NCBI GenBank assembly: GCA_033782935.1
Contig: JAWQEG010000486.1
Location: 930,001-994,000, forward strand
Reading direction: 5' to 3'
Length of the DNA stretch: 64,000 bases
From: Petrolisthes cinctipes
Taxonomy: Eukaryota > Arthropoda > Malacostraca > Decapoda > Porcellanidae
Numbering within the stretch: position 1 is the first letter of the stretch; the number at the start of each line of letters is the position of its first letter. The translations under genes and the position numbers were made by a program. Of this stretch, positions 14,117 to 25,550 are shown one piece after another. The notes under the pieces were generated by a model. The model had not been told where the DNA came from, searched no databases, and was given only the letters and a program-made list of their open reading frames with translations.

Positions 14117-17100
14117 GATCGCTTCTGGGACCCCAAAATATTGAATTTTCGGGTGCTTGGAGCCTGAATTTGAGATATAAACGGGTACAGAAGATGCATG
14201 CACATATCTACTTTTGGTCACCTAAAAGATCGATTATCAGTATGTTTTGGGCCTCTATTTTGAAAATACTGTAACACGGAGAAGGCATGTACTGTTCGCT
14301 TCTGGGACACCAAAAAATCGAATTTTCGGGTGTTTTGGGCCTGAATTTGAGATATGGACTTTGGGCACCTAAAATATTGATTTTTAGCATGTTTTGGGCC
14401 TAAATTTTGAAAATATTCTAGCACTAAGTAGGCATGTACAGATCACTTCTGGGACCCCAAAGTATCGAATTTTCGGGTGTTTTGAGCCTGAATTTGAGAT
14501 ATAAACGGGTACAGATGATGCATGCACATATCGACTTTGGACACTTAAAATATCGATTTTTAGCATGTTTTGAGCCTATATTTTGAAAACATTATAGCAC
14601 TGAGTAGGCATGTACAGATCGCTTCTGGGAAACAAAAATATTGAATTTTCGGGTGTTTTGAGGTTGAATTTAGGATATAAACGGGTGCAGAAGATGCATA
14701 CACATATTGATTTTGGTCACTTAAATGATCGATTTTCAGTATGTTTTGGGCTTGTATATTGAAAATACTCTAACACGGAGTAGGCATGTACAGATCGCTT
14801 CTGGGACCCCAACATATCGAATTTTTGGGTGTTTTGGGCCTGAATTCGAGATATCAACTTTGGGCACCTAAAATATCGATTTTAAGCATGTTTTGGGCCT
14901 ATATTTTGAAAATATTCTAGCACTGAGTAGGCATGTACAGATCGCTTCTGGGACCCCAACATATCGAATTTTCGGGTGTTTTGAGCCTGAATTTGATATA
15001 TAAACGGGTACAGAAGATGCATGCACATATCGACTTTTGGGCACCTAAAATATCGATTTTGAGCATGTTTTGGGTCTGTATCTTGAAAACATTCTAACTA
15101 GGAGTAGGGATGTACAGATCGCTTCTTGGACCAAAAAATACCGAATTTTCGGGTGTTTTGAGCCTGAATTTGAGATATAAACGTGTACAGAAGATTCATG
15201 CACATATTGCCTTTGGGCACCTAAAATATCGATTTTCAGCATGTTTTGGGCCTGTTTTTTGAAAATACTCTAACTAGGATCAGGCATGTTTAGATCGCTT
15301 CTGGGACCCCAAAATATCGAATTTTCGGGTGTTTGGAGCCTGAATTTGAGATATAAACGGGTACAGAAGATGCATGCACATATCGACTTTTGGGCCCCTA
15401 AAATATCGATTTTCAGCATGTTTTGGGTCTGTATCTTGAAAACATTCTAACTAGGAGTAGGCATGTACAGATCGCTTCTAGTACCCAAAAATACCGAATT
15501 TTCGGGTGTTTTGAGCCTGAATTTGAGATATAAACGTGTACAGAAGATGCATGCACATATTGCCTTTGGGCACCTAAAATATCGATTTTCAGCATGTTTT
15601 GGGCCTGTTTTTTGAAAATACTCTAACTAGGATCAGGCATGTACAGATCGCTTCTGGGACCCCAAAATATCGAATTTTCGGGTGTTTTGAGCCTGAGTTT
15701 GAGATATAAACGGGTACAAAAGATGCATGCACATATCGACTTTGGACACTTAAAATATCGATTTTTAGCATGTTTTGAGCCTATATTTTGAAAACATTTT
15801 AGCACTGACTAGACATGTACAGATCGCTTCTGGGACCCAAAATTATCGAATTTTCGGGTGTTTTGAGATTGAATTTGAGATATAAACGAGTGCAGAAGAT
15901 GCATACACATGTTGACTTTAGGCACCTAAAATTTCGATTTTCAGCATGTTTTGGGCCTGCATCTGAGTAGGCATGTACAGATCGCTTCTCGGACCCCAAA
16001 ATATCGAATTTTCGGGTGTTTGGAGCCTGAATTTGAGATATAAACGGGTACAGAAGATGCATGCACATATCGACTTTTGGGCACCTAAAAGATCGATTTA
16101 CAGTATGTTTTGGGCCTGTATTTTAAAAATACTCTAACACGGTGTAGGCATGTACAGTTCGCTTCTGGAACCCAAAAATATCGAATTTTTGTGTGTTTTG
16201 GGCCTGAATTTGAGATATCGACTTTGGGTACCTAAAATATCGATTTTTAGCATGTTTTGGGCCTATATTTTGAAAATATTCTAGCACTAACTAGGCATGT
16301 ACAGATCACTTCTGGGACCCCAAAATATCGAATTTTCGGGTGTTTTGAGCCTGAATTTAAGATATAAACGGGTACAGATGATGCATGCACATATCGACTT
16401 TGGACACTGAAAATATCGAGTTTTAGCATGTTTTGAGCCTATATTTTGAAAACATTCTAGCACTGAGTAGGCATGTACAGATCGCTTCTGGGACCCAAAA
16501 ATATCGAATTTTCGGGTGTTTTGAGGTTGAATTTGGGATATAAACGGGTACACAAGATGCATGCACATATCGACTTTGGACACTTAAAATATCGATTTTT
16601 AGCATGTTTTGAGCCTATATTTTGAAAACATTCTAGCACTGACTAGACATGTACAGATCGCTTCTGGGACCCAAAATTATCGATGTTTAGGGTGTTTTGA
16701 GGTTGAATTTGAGATATAAACGAGTGCAGAAGATGCATACACATGTTGACTTTGGGCACCTAAAATATCGATTTTCAGCATGTTTTGGGCCTGCATCTGA
16801 GTATGTACAGATCGCTTCTGGGACCCCAAAATATCGAATTTTCGGGTGTTTGGAGCCTGAATTTGAGATATAAACGGGTACAGAAGATGCATGCACATAT
16901 CGACTTTTGGGCCCCTAAAATATCGATTTTCAGCATGTTTTGTGTCTGTATCTTGAAAACATTCTAACTAGGGGTAGGGATGTACAGATCGCTTCTAGTA
17001 CCCAAAAACACCGAATTTTCGGGTGTTTTGAGCCTGAATTTGAGATATAAACGTGTACAGAAGATGCGTGCACATATTGCCTTTGGGCACCTAAAATATC

Positions 17101-17580
17101 GATTTTCAGCATGTTTTGGGCCTGTATTTTGAAAATACTCTAACTAGGATCAGGCATGTACAGATCGCTTCTGGGACCCCAAAATTTCGAATTTTCGGGT
17201 GTTTTGAGCCTGAGTTTGAGATATAAACGGGTACAAAAGATGCATGCACATATCGACTTTGGACACTTAAAATATCGATTTTTAGCATGTTTTGAGCCTA
17301 TATTTTGAAAACATTTTAGCACTGACTAGACATGTACAGATCGCTTCTGGGACCCAAAATTATCGAATTTTCGGGTGTTTTGAGATTGAATTTGAGATAT
17401 AAACGAGTGCAGAAGATGCATACACATGTTGACTTTAGGCACCTAAAATTTCGATTTTCAGCATGTTTTGGGCCTGCATCTGAGTAGGCATGTACAGATC
17501 GCTTCTCGGACCCCAAAATATCGAATTTTCGGGTGTTTTGAGCCTGAATTTGAGATATAAACGGGTACAGAAGATGCATG
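13350..17580. repeat. Large segmental duplication, left copy (about 4.2 kb)
   Basis: This matches 18266-22820. The offset is 4916 bp up to about 15330 and 5240 bp from there to the end. Shared private variants include CTACTTTTGGTCACC, AGATATGGACTTTGG, AAAGATTCATGCACATATTGCC, GGCATGTTTAGATCGC and ATCGATGTTTAGGGTG. The offset change of 324 bp means this copy lacks, or the other gained, two adjacent short monomers. Confidence 0.88.
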
Positions 17581-18265
17581 CAAATATTGACTTTGGGCAC
17601 CTAAAATATCGATTTGTAGCATGTTTTGGACCTGTAATTTGAAAATACTCTAACTAGGAGTAGGCATGTACAGATTGCTTCTGGAACCCAAAAATGTCGA
17701 ATTTTCGGGTGTTTTGAGCCTGAATTTGAGATATAAACGGGTACAGTAGATGCATACACATATCGACTTTGGACACTTAAAATATCGATTTTTAGCATGT
17801 TTTGAGCCTATATTTTGAAAACATTCTAGCAATGACTAGACATGTACAGATCGCTTCTGGGACCCAAAAATATCGAATTTTCGGGTGTTTTGAGCCTGAA
17901 TTTGAGATATAAACGGGTACAGATGATGCATGCACATATCGACTTTGGACACTTAAAATATCGATTTTTAGCATGTTTTGAGCCTATATTTTGAAAACAT
18001 TATAGCACTGAGTAGGCATGTACAGATCGCTTCTGGGACCCAAAAATATCGAATTTTCGGGTGTTTTGAGGTTGAATTTAGGATATAAACGGGTGCAGAA
18101 GATGCATACACATATTGATTTTGGTCACTTAAATGATCGATTTTCAGTATGTTTTGGGCCTGTATATTGAAAATACTCTAACACGGAGTAGGCATGTACA
18201 GATCGCTTCTGGGACCCAAACATATCGAATTTTTGGGTGTTTTGGGCCTGAATTCGAGATATCAA
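17581..18265. repeat. Mosaic linker between the two large copies
   Basis: About four monomers. The first part continues the match to 10600-10990 (offset 6935). From about 17980 the sequence resembles 14570-14850 (offset about 3408), including ATTATAGCACTGAG and GTCACTTAAATGATCG. The join of two sources suggests a recombination junction between distant parts of the array. Confidence 0.7.
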
Positions 18266-21200
18266 CTTTGGGCACCTAAAATATCGATTTTTAGCATGTT
18301 TTGGGCATATATTTTGGAAATATTCTAGCACTAAGTAGGCATGTACAGATCGCTTCTGGGACCCCAAAATATCAAATTTTCGGGTGTTTTAGCCTGAATT
18401 TGAGATATAAATGGGTACAGATGATGCATGGACATATCGACTTTGGACACTTAAAATATCGATTTTTAGCGTGTTTTGAGCCTATATTTTGAAAACATTC
18501 TAGCACTAAGTAGGCATGTACAGATCGTTTCTAGGACCCAAAAATATCGAATTTTCGGGTGTTTTGAGGTTGAATTTAGGATATAAACGGGTGCAGAAGA
18601 TGCATACACATATTGACTTTGGTCACCTAAATGATCGATTTTTAGCATGTTTTGGGCCTGTATTTTGAAAATACTCTAACTAGGAGTAGGCATGTACAGA
18701 TCTCTTCTGGGACCCAAAAATATCGAATTTTCGGGTGTTTTGAGCCTGAATTTGAGATATAAACTGGTACAGAAGATGCATGCACATATCGACTTTGGAC
18801 ACTTAAAATATCGATTTTTAGCATGTTTTGAGCCTATATTTTGAAAACATTCTAGCACTGACTAGACATGTACAGATCGCTTCTGGGACCCAAAATAATC
18901 GAATTTTCGGGTGTTTTGAGGTTGAATTTGAGATATAAACGAGTTCAGTTGATGCATACACATGTTGACTTTGAGCACCTAAAATATCGATTTTCAGCAT
19001 GTTTTGGGCTTGCATCTAAGTAGGCATGTACAGATCGCTTCTGGGACCCCAAAATATTGAATTTTCGGGTGCTTGGAGCCTGAATTTGAGATATAAACGG
19101 GTACAGAAGATGCATGCACATATCTACTTTTGGTCACCTAAAAGATCGATTATCAGTATGTTTTGGGCCTCTATTTTGAAAATACTGTAACACGGAGAAG
19201 GCATGTACTGTTCGCTTCTGGGACCCCAAAAAATCGAATTTTCGGGTGTTTTGGGCCTGAATTTGAGATATGGACTTTGGGCACCTAAAATATTGATTTT
19301 TAGCATGTTTTGGGCCTAAATTTTGAAAATATTCTAGCACTAAGTAGGCATGTACAGATCACTTCTGGGACCCCAAAGTATCGAATTTTCGGGTGTTTTG
19401 AGCCTGAATTTGAGATATAAACGGGTACAGATGATGCATGCACATATCGACTTTGGACACTTAAAATATCGATTTTTAGCATGTTTTGAGCCTATATTTT
19501 GAAAACATTATAGCACTGAGTAGGCATGTACAGATCGCTTCTGGGACCCAAAAATATCGAATTTTCGGGTGTTTTGAGGTTGAATTTAGGATATAAACGG
19601 GTGCAGAAGATGCATACACATATTGATTTTGGTCACTTAAATGATCGATTTTCAGTATGTTTTGGGCCTGTATATTGAAAATACTCTAACACGGAGTAGG
19701 CATGTACAGATCGCTTCTGGGACCCCAACATATCTAATTTTCGGGTGTTTTGGGCCTGAATTCGAGATATCAACTTTGGGCACCTAAAATATCGATTTTT
19801 AGCATGTTTTGGGCCTATATTTTGAAAATATTCTAGCACTGAGTAGGCATGTACAGATCGCTTCTGGGACCCCAACATATCGAATTTTCGGGTGTTTTGA
19901 GCCTGAATTTGATATATAAACGGGTACAGAAGATGCATGCACATATCGACTTTTGGGCACCTAAAATATCGATTTTGAGCATGTTTTGGGTCTGTATCTT
20001 GAAAACATTCTAACTAGGAGTAGGGATGTACAGATCGCTTCTTGGACCAAAAAATACCGAATTTTCGGGTGTTTTGAGCCTGAATTTGAGATATAAACGT
20101 GTACAGAAGATTCATGCACATATTGCCTTTGGGCACCTAAAATATCGATTTTCAGCATGTTTTGGGCCTGTTTTTTGAAAATACTCTAACTAGGATCAGG
20201 CATGTTTAGATCGCTTCTGGGACCCCAAAATATCGAATTTTCGGGTGTTTTGAGCCTGAATTTGAGATATAAACGGGTACAAAAGATATCGACTTTGGAC
20301 ACTTAAAATATCGATTTTTAGCATGTTTTGAGACTATATTTTGAAAACATTTTAGCACTGACTATACATGAACAGATCGCTTCTGGGACCCAATATTAAC
20401 GAATTTTCGGGTGTTTTGAGGTTGAATTTGAGATATAAACGAGTGCAGAAGATGCATACACATGTTGACTTTAGGCACCTAAAATTTCGATTTTCAGCAT
20501 GTTTTGGGCCTGCATCTGAGTTGGCATGTACAGATCGCTTCTCGGACCCCAAAATATCGAATTTTCGGGTGTTTGGAGCCTGAATTTGAGATATAAACGG
20601 GTACAGAAGATGCATGCACATATCGACTTTTGGGCCCCTAAAATATCGATTTTCAGCATGTTTTGGGTCTGTATCTTGAAAACATTCTAACTAGGAGTAG
20701 GCATGTACAGATCGCTTCTAGTACCCAAAAATACCGAATTTTCGGGTGTTTTGAGCCTGAATTTGAGATATAAACGTGTACAGAAGATGCATGCACATAT
20801 TGCCTTTGGGCACCTAAAATATCGATTTTCAGCATGTTTTGGGCCTGTTTTTTGAAAATACTCTAACTAGGATCAGGCATGTACAGATCGCTTCTGGGAC
20901 CCCAAAATTTCGAATTTTCGGGTGTTTTGAGCCTGAGTTTGAGATATAAACGGGTACAAAAGATGCATGCACATATCGACTTTGGACACTTAAAATATCG
21001 ATTTTTAGCATGTTTTGAGCCTATATTTTGAAAACATTTTAGCACTGACTAGACATGTACAGATCGCTTCTGGGACCCAAAATTATCGAATTTTCGGGTG
21101 TTTTGAGATTGAATTTGAGATATAAACGAGTGCAGAAGATGCATACACATGTTGACTTTAGGCACCTAAAATTTCGATTTTCAGCATGTTTTGGGCCTGC

Positions 21201-22820
21201 ATCTGAGTAGGCATGTACAGATCGCTTCTCGGACCCCAAAATATCGAATTTTCGGGTGTTTGGAGCCTGAATTTGAGATATAAACGGGTACAGAAGATGC
21301 ATGCACATATCGACTTTTGGGCACCTAAAAGATCGATTTACAGTATGTTTTGGGGCTGTATTTTAAAAATACTCTAACACGGTGTAGGCATGTACAGTTC
21401 GCTTCTGGAACCCAAAAATATCGAATTTTTGTGTGTTTTGGGCCTGAATTTGAGATATCGACTTTGGGTACCTAAAATATCGATTTTTAGCATGTTTTGG
21501 GCCTATATTTTGAAAATATTCTAGCACTAACTAGGCATGTACAGATCACTTCTGGGACCCCAAAATATCGAATTTTCGGGTGTTTTGAGCCTGAATTTAA
21601 GATATAAACGGGTACAGATGATGCATGCACATATCGACTTTGGACACTGAAAATATCGAGTTTTAGCATGTTTTGAGCCTATATTTTGAAAACATTCTAG
21701 CACTGAGTAGGCATGTACAGATCGCTTCTGGGACCCAAAAATATCGAATTTTCGGGTGTTTTGAGGTTGAATTTGGGATATAAACGGGTACACAAGATGC
21801 ATGCACATATCGACTTTGGACACTTAAAATATCGATTTTTAGCATGTTTTGAGCCTATATTTTGAAAACATTCTAGCACTGACTAGACATGTACAGATCG
21901 CTTCTGGGACCCAAAATTATCGATGTTTAGGGTGTTTTGAGGTTGAATTTGAGATATAAACGAGTGCAGAAGATGCATACACATGTTGACTTTGGGCACC
22001 TAAAATATCGATTTTCAGCATGTTTTGGGCCTGCATCTGAGTATGTACAGATCGCTTCTGGGACCCCAAAATATCGAATTTTCGGGTGTTTGGAGCCTGA
22101 ATTTGAGATATAAACGGGTACAGAAGATGCATGCACATATCGACTTTTGGGCCCCTAAAATATCGATTTTCAGCATGTTTTGTGTCTGTATCTTGAAAAC
22201 ATTCTAACTAGGGGTAGGGATGTACAGATCGCTTCTAGTACCCAAAAACACCGAATTTTCGGGTGTTTTGAGCCTGAATTTGAGATATAAACGTGTACAG
22301 AAGATGCGTGCACATATTGCCTTTGGGCACCTAAAATATCGATTTTCAGCATGTTTTGGGCCTGTATTTTGAAAATACTCTAACTAGGATCAGGCATGTA
22401 CAGATCGCTTCTGGGACCCCAAAATTTCGAATTTTCGGGTGTTTTGAGCCTGAGTTTGAGATATAAACGGGTACAAAAGATGCATGCACATATCGACTTT
22501 GGACACTTAAAATATCGATTTTTAGCATGTTTTGAGCCTATATTTTGAAAACATTTTAGCACTGACTAGACATGTACAGATCGCTTCTGGGACCCAAAAT
22601 TATCGAATTTTCGGGTGTTTTGAGATTGAATTTGAGATATAAACGAGTGCAGAAGATGCATACACATGTTGACTTTAGGCACCTAAAATTTCGATTTTCA
22701 GCATGTTTTGGGCCTGCATCTGAGTAGGCATGTACAGATCGCTTCTCGGACCCCAAAATATCGAATTTTCGGGTGTTTTGAGCTTGAATTTGAGATATAA
22801 ACGGGTACAGAAGATGCATG
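18266..22820. repeat. Large segmental duplication, right copy (about 4.56 kb)
   Basis: Partner of 13350-17580. It begins inside a short monomer of the 1009 bp family and ends where CACATATCGACTTTT replaces the AAATATTGACTTTGG of the left copy. It contains two monomers at about 20247-20570 that the left copy lacks. Elsewhere differences are scattered single bases, for example GATCTCTTCTGG near 18701 and TTGGGGCTGTATT near 21351. Confidence 0.88.
20247..20570. repeat. 324 bp two-monomer step present in one copy only
   Basis: Here the offset to the left copy jumps from 4916 to 5240. The extra 324 bp equals one 166 bp unit (10 bp lost at ACAAAAGATATCGAC) plus one 158 bp unit. Closely similar sequence recurs at about 26720-27015. 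Gain or loss of whole monomers is what unequal exchange between misaligned units produces. Confidence 0.75.
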
Positions 22821-22874
22821 CACATATCGACTTTTGGGCACCTAAAATATCGATTTTCAGCTTGTTTTGGGCCT

Positions 22875-22889
22875 GTATTTTGAAAATAC
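22875..22889. repeat. Example of the 15 bp dyad in half-unit B (G/C-ended form)
   Basis: GTATTTTGAAAATAC is a perfect inverted repeat with 7 bp arms around one G. In another subfamily the same place reads ATATTTTGAAAATAT (for example 25251-25265), with both outer bases changed so that pairing is kept. Other subfamilies break the symmetry (GAAAACATT, or TATATTGAAAATAC). No binding factor is known to me for this site. Confidence 0.7.
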
Positions 22890-24639
22890 TCTAACACGGA
22901 GTAGGCAAGTACAGATTGCTTCTGGAACCCCAAAATATCGAATTTTCGGGTGTTTGGAGCCTGAATTTGAGATATAAACGGGTACAGAAGATGCATGCAC
23001 ATATCGACTTTTGGGCACCAAAAATATTGATTTTGAGCATGTTCTGGGTCTGTATCTTGAAAACATTCTAACTAGGGGTAGGGATGTACAGATCGCTTCT
23101 AGGACCCAAAACTACCGAATTTTCGGGTGTTTTGAGCCTGAATCTGAGATATAAACGGGTACAGAAGATGCATGCACATATTGACTTTGGGCACCTAAAA
23201 TATCGATTTTTAACATGTTTTAGGCCTGTATATTGAAAATACTCTAACTAGGAGTAGGCATGTACAGATCGCTTCTGGGACCCAAAAATATCGAATTTTC
23301 GGGTGTTTTGCGCCTGAATTTGAGATATAAACAGGTACAGAAGATGCATGCACATATCGACTTTGGACACTTAAAATATCGATTGTTAGCATGTTTTGAG
23401 CCTATATTTTGAAAACATTCTAGCACTGACTAGACATGTAGAGATCGCTTCTGGGAACCAAAATTATCGATATTATGGGTGTTTTGAGGTTGAATTTGAG
23501 ATATAAACGAGTGCAGAAGTTGCATACACATGTTGACTTTGGGCACCTAAAATATCGATTTTCAGCATGTTTTGGGCCTGCATTTGAGTAGGCATGTACA
23601 GATCGCTTCTGCGACCCCAAAATATCGAATTTTCGGGTGTTTGGAGCCTGAATTTGAGATATAAACGGGTACAGAAGATGCATGCACATATCGACTTTTG
23701 GGCACCTCAAAGATCGATTTTCAGTATGTTTTGGGCCTGTATTTTGAAAATACTCTAACACGGAGTAGGCATGTACGGTTCGCTTCTGGGACCCCAAAAT
23801 ATCGAATTTTCGGGTGTTTTGGGCCTGAATTTGAGATATCGACTTTGGGCGCCTAAAATATCGATTTTTAGCATGTTTTGGGCCTATATTTTGAAAATAT
23901 TCTAGCACTAAGTAGGCATGTACAGATCACTTCTGGGACCCTAAAATATCGAATTTTCGGGTGTTTTGAGCCTGAATTTGAGATATAAACGGGTACAGAT
24001 GATGCATGCACATATCGACTTTATACACTTAAAATATCGAATTTTAGCTGGTTTTGAGCCTATATTTTGAAAATATTCTAGCACTGAGTAGGCATGTACA
24101 GATCGCTTCTGGGACCCCAAAATATCGAATTTTCGGGTGCTTTGAGCCTGAATTTGAAATATAAACGAGTACAGAAGATGAATGCACACATCGATTTTTG
24201 GGCACCAAAAATATCGATTTTGAGCATATTTTGGGTCTGTATCTTGAAAACATTCTAACTAGGAGTAGGGTTGTACAGATCGCTTCTAGGACCCAAAACT
24301 ACCGAATTTTCGGGTGTTTTGAGCCTGAATTTGAGATATAAACGGGTACAGAAGATGCATGCACATATTGACTTTGGGCACCTAAAGTATCGATTTTTAG
24401 CATGTTTTGGGCCTGTATTTTGAAAATACTCTAACTAGGAATAGGCATGTACAGATCGCTTCTGGGACCCCAAAATTTCGAATTTTCGGGTGTTTTGAGC
24501 CTGAGTTTGAGATATAAACGGGTACAAAAGATGCATGCACATATCGACTTTGGACACTTAAAATTTCGATTTTTAGCATGTTTTGAGCCTATATTTTGAA
24601 AACATTTTAGCACTGACTAGACATGTACAGATCGCTTCT

Positions 24640-24797
24640 GGGACCCAAAATTATCGAATTTTCGGGTGTTTTGAGATTGAATTTGAGATATAAACGAGTG
24701 CAGAAGATGCATACACATGTTGACTTTAGGCACCTAAAATTTCGATTTTCAGCATGTTTTGGGCCTGCATCTGAGTAGGCATGTACAGATCGCTTCT
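24640..24797. repeat. Example of the 158 bp monomer (18 bp deletion in B)
   Basis: Half A is 88 bp; half B is 70 bp because GCCTGCATCTGAGTAGGC replaces the usual GCCTGTAT...GGAGTAGGC segment that is 18 bp longer. The TTTTGAAAA dyad is lost with it. These units usually also carry GAGGTTGAATTTGAG (here GAGATTGAATTTGAG), AACGAGTGCAG and ACACATGTTGACTTT, so the deletion marks a distinct subfamily. It is frequent left of 44 kb and I do not see it to the right. Confidence 0.9.
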
Positions 24798-24886
24798 CGG
24801 ACCCCAAAATATCGAATTTTCGGGTGTTTTGAGCCTGAATTTGAGATATAAACGGGTACAGAAGATGCATGCACATATCGACTTTT
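24798..24886. repeat. Half-unit A of the reference monomer (89 bp)
   Basis: Half-unit A starts (C/G)GGACCCCAAAATATCGA and ends ATATCGACTTTT. A/T tracts lie at 24806-24809, 24815-24820, 24827-24830, 24838-24842 and 24850-24852, spaced about 10-11 bp centre to centre. The following 30 bases, up to the second ATAT, are free of such tracts and are exactly the part missing from the 147 bp units. A aligns almost without gaps to half-unit B. Confidence 0.85.
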
Positions 24887-24974
24887 GGGCACCTAAAATA
24901 TCGATTTTCAGCTTGTTTTGGGCCTGTATTTTGAAAACACTCTAACACGGAGTAGGCAAGTACAGATTGCTTCT
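24887..24974. repeat. Half-unit B of the reference monomer (88 bp)
   Basis: Half-unit B starts GGGCACCTAAAATATCGA and ends near CAGATYGCTTCT. It shares with A, in register, AAAATATCGA, then TGTTTTGRGCCTG, then a GCATG followed by CATATCGACTTTT (A) or TACAGATCGCTTCT (B). By hand count roughly 60 of 89 aligned positions agree. B alone carries the TATTTTGAAAATA dyad and the CTCTAACACGGAGTAGGC stretch that is cut in the 158 bp units. Confidence 0.85.
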
Positions 24975-25152
24975 GGAACCCCAAAATATCGAATTTTCGG
25001 GTGTTTTGAGCCTGAATTTCAGATATAAACGGGTACAGAAGATGCAACCACATATCGACTTTTGGGCACCCTAAAAGATTGATTTTCAGTATGTTTTGGG
25101 CCTGTATATTGAAAATACTCTAACACGGAGTAGGCATGTACAGATCGCTTCT

Positions 25153-25299
25153 GGGACCCCAAAATATCGAATTTTTGGGTGTTTTGGGCCTGAATTTGAG
25201 ATATCGACTTTGGGCACCTAAAATATCAATTTTTAGCATGTTTTGAGCCCATATTTTGAAAATATTCTAGCACTGAGTAGGCATGTACAGATCTCTTCT
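25153..25299. repeat. Example of the 147 bp short monomer (29 bp deletion in A)
   Basis: Half A is 59 bp instead of 88: GAGATAT runs directly into CGACTTTGGGCACC. The missing 29 bp lie between two copies of ATAT, one of which is kept, so deletion by slippage or microhomology joining is a simple explanation. Half B is a normal 88 bp. The variant recurs at defined places in most higher-order repeats, for example near 510, 5550, 11325, 23840, 35340 and 43050, so it spread by block amplification rather than arising each time. Confidence 0.9.
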
Positions 25300-25550
25300 G
25301 GGACCCCAAAATATCGAATTTTCGGGTGTTTTGAGCCTGAATTTGAAATATAAACGGGTACAGAAGATGCATGCACATATCGACTTTTGGGCACCAAAAA
25401 TATTGATTTTGAGCATGTTCTGGGTCTGTATCTTGAAAACATTCTAACTAGGAGTAGGGATGTACAGATCGCTTCTAGGACCCAAAACTACCGAATTTTC
25501 GGGTGTTTTGAGCCTGAATTTGAGATATAAACGGGTACAGATGATGCATG

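Larger units (their letters stand above)
24798..24974. repeat. Representative full-length satellite monomer (177 bp)
   Basis: This unit is chosen as a reference because it carries every landmark of the family. It runs from the GGACCCC motif to just before the next one. The common length is 176 or 177 bp; the one-base difference is mostly three versus four T before GGGCACC. Its first base is a C where most units have G (TTCTCGGACC instead of TTCTGGGACC), and B has CAGCTTG instead of CAGCATG. It consists of half-unit A (24798-24886) and half-unit B (24887-24974). The choice of phase is arbitrary. Confidence 0.95.
22940..25550. repeat. 4752 bp macro-repeat, left copy
   Basis: This matches 27692-30302 at offset 4752, which is 2 x 2376. 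Private variants in both include CAAAAATATTGATTTTGAGC, AGCATGTTCTGGGTC, AAAACTACCGAATTTTC, GGGCACCCTAAAAGAT and GATGCAACCACAT. Its first part, 23210 to about 24320, also matches 25586-26696 at 2376 bp. The 120 bp just before it (22821-22939) are ordinary monomer sequence with the AGCTTGTTTTGGG variant. Confidence 0.85.

Noticed and set aside
24798..24974. CENP-B box in the monomer
   Set aside because: I checked the TTCG-(N4)-A-NN-CGGG spacing around each CGGG on the plus strand and the mirrored pattern on the minus strand. The required TTCG partner is not at the right distance.
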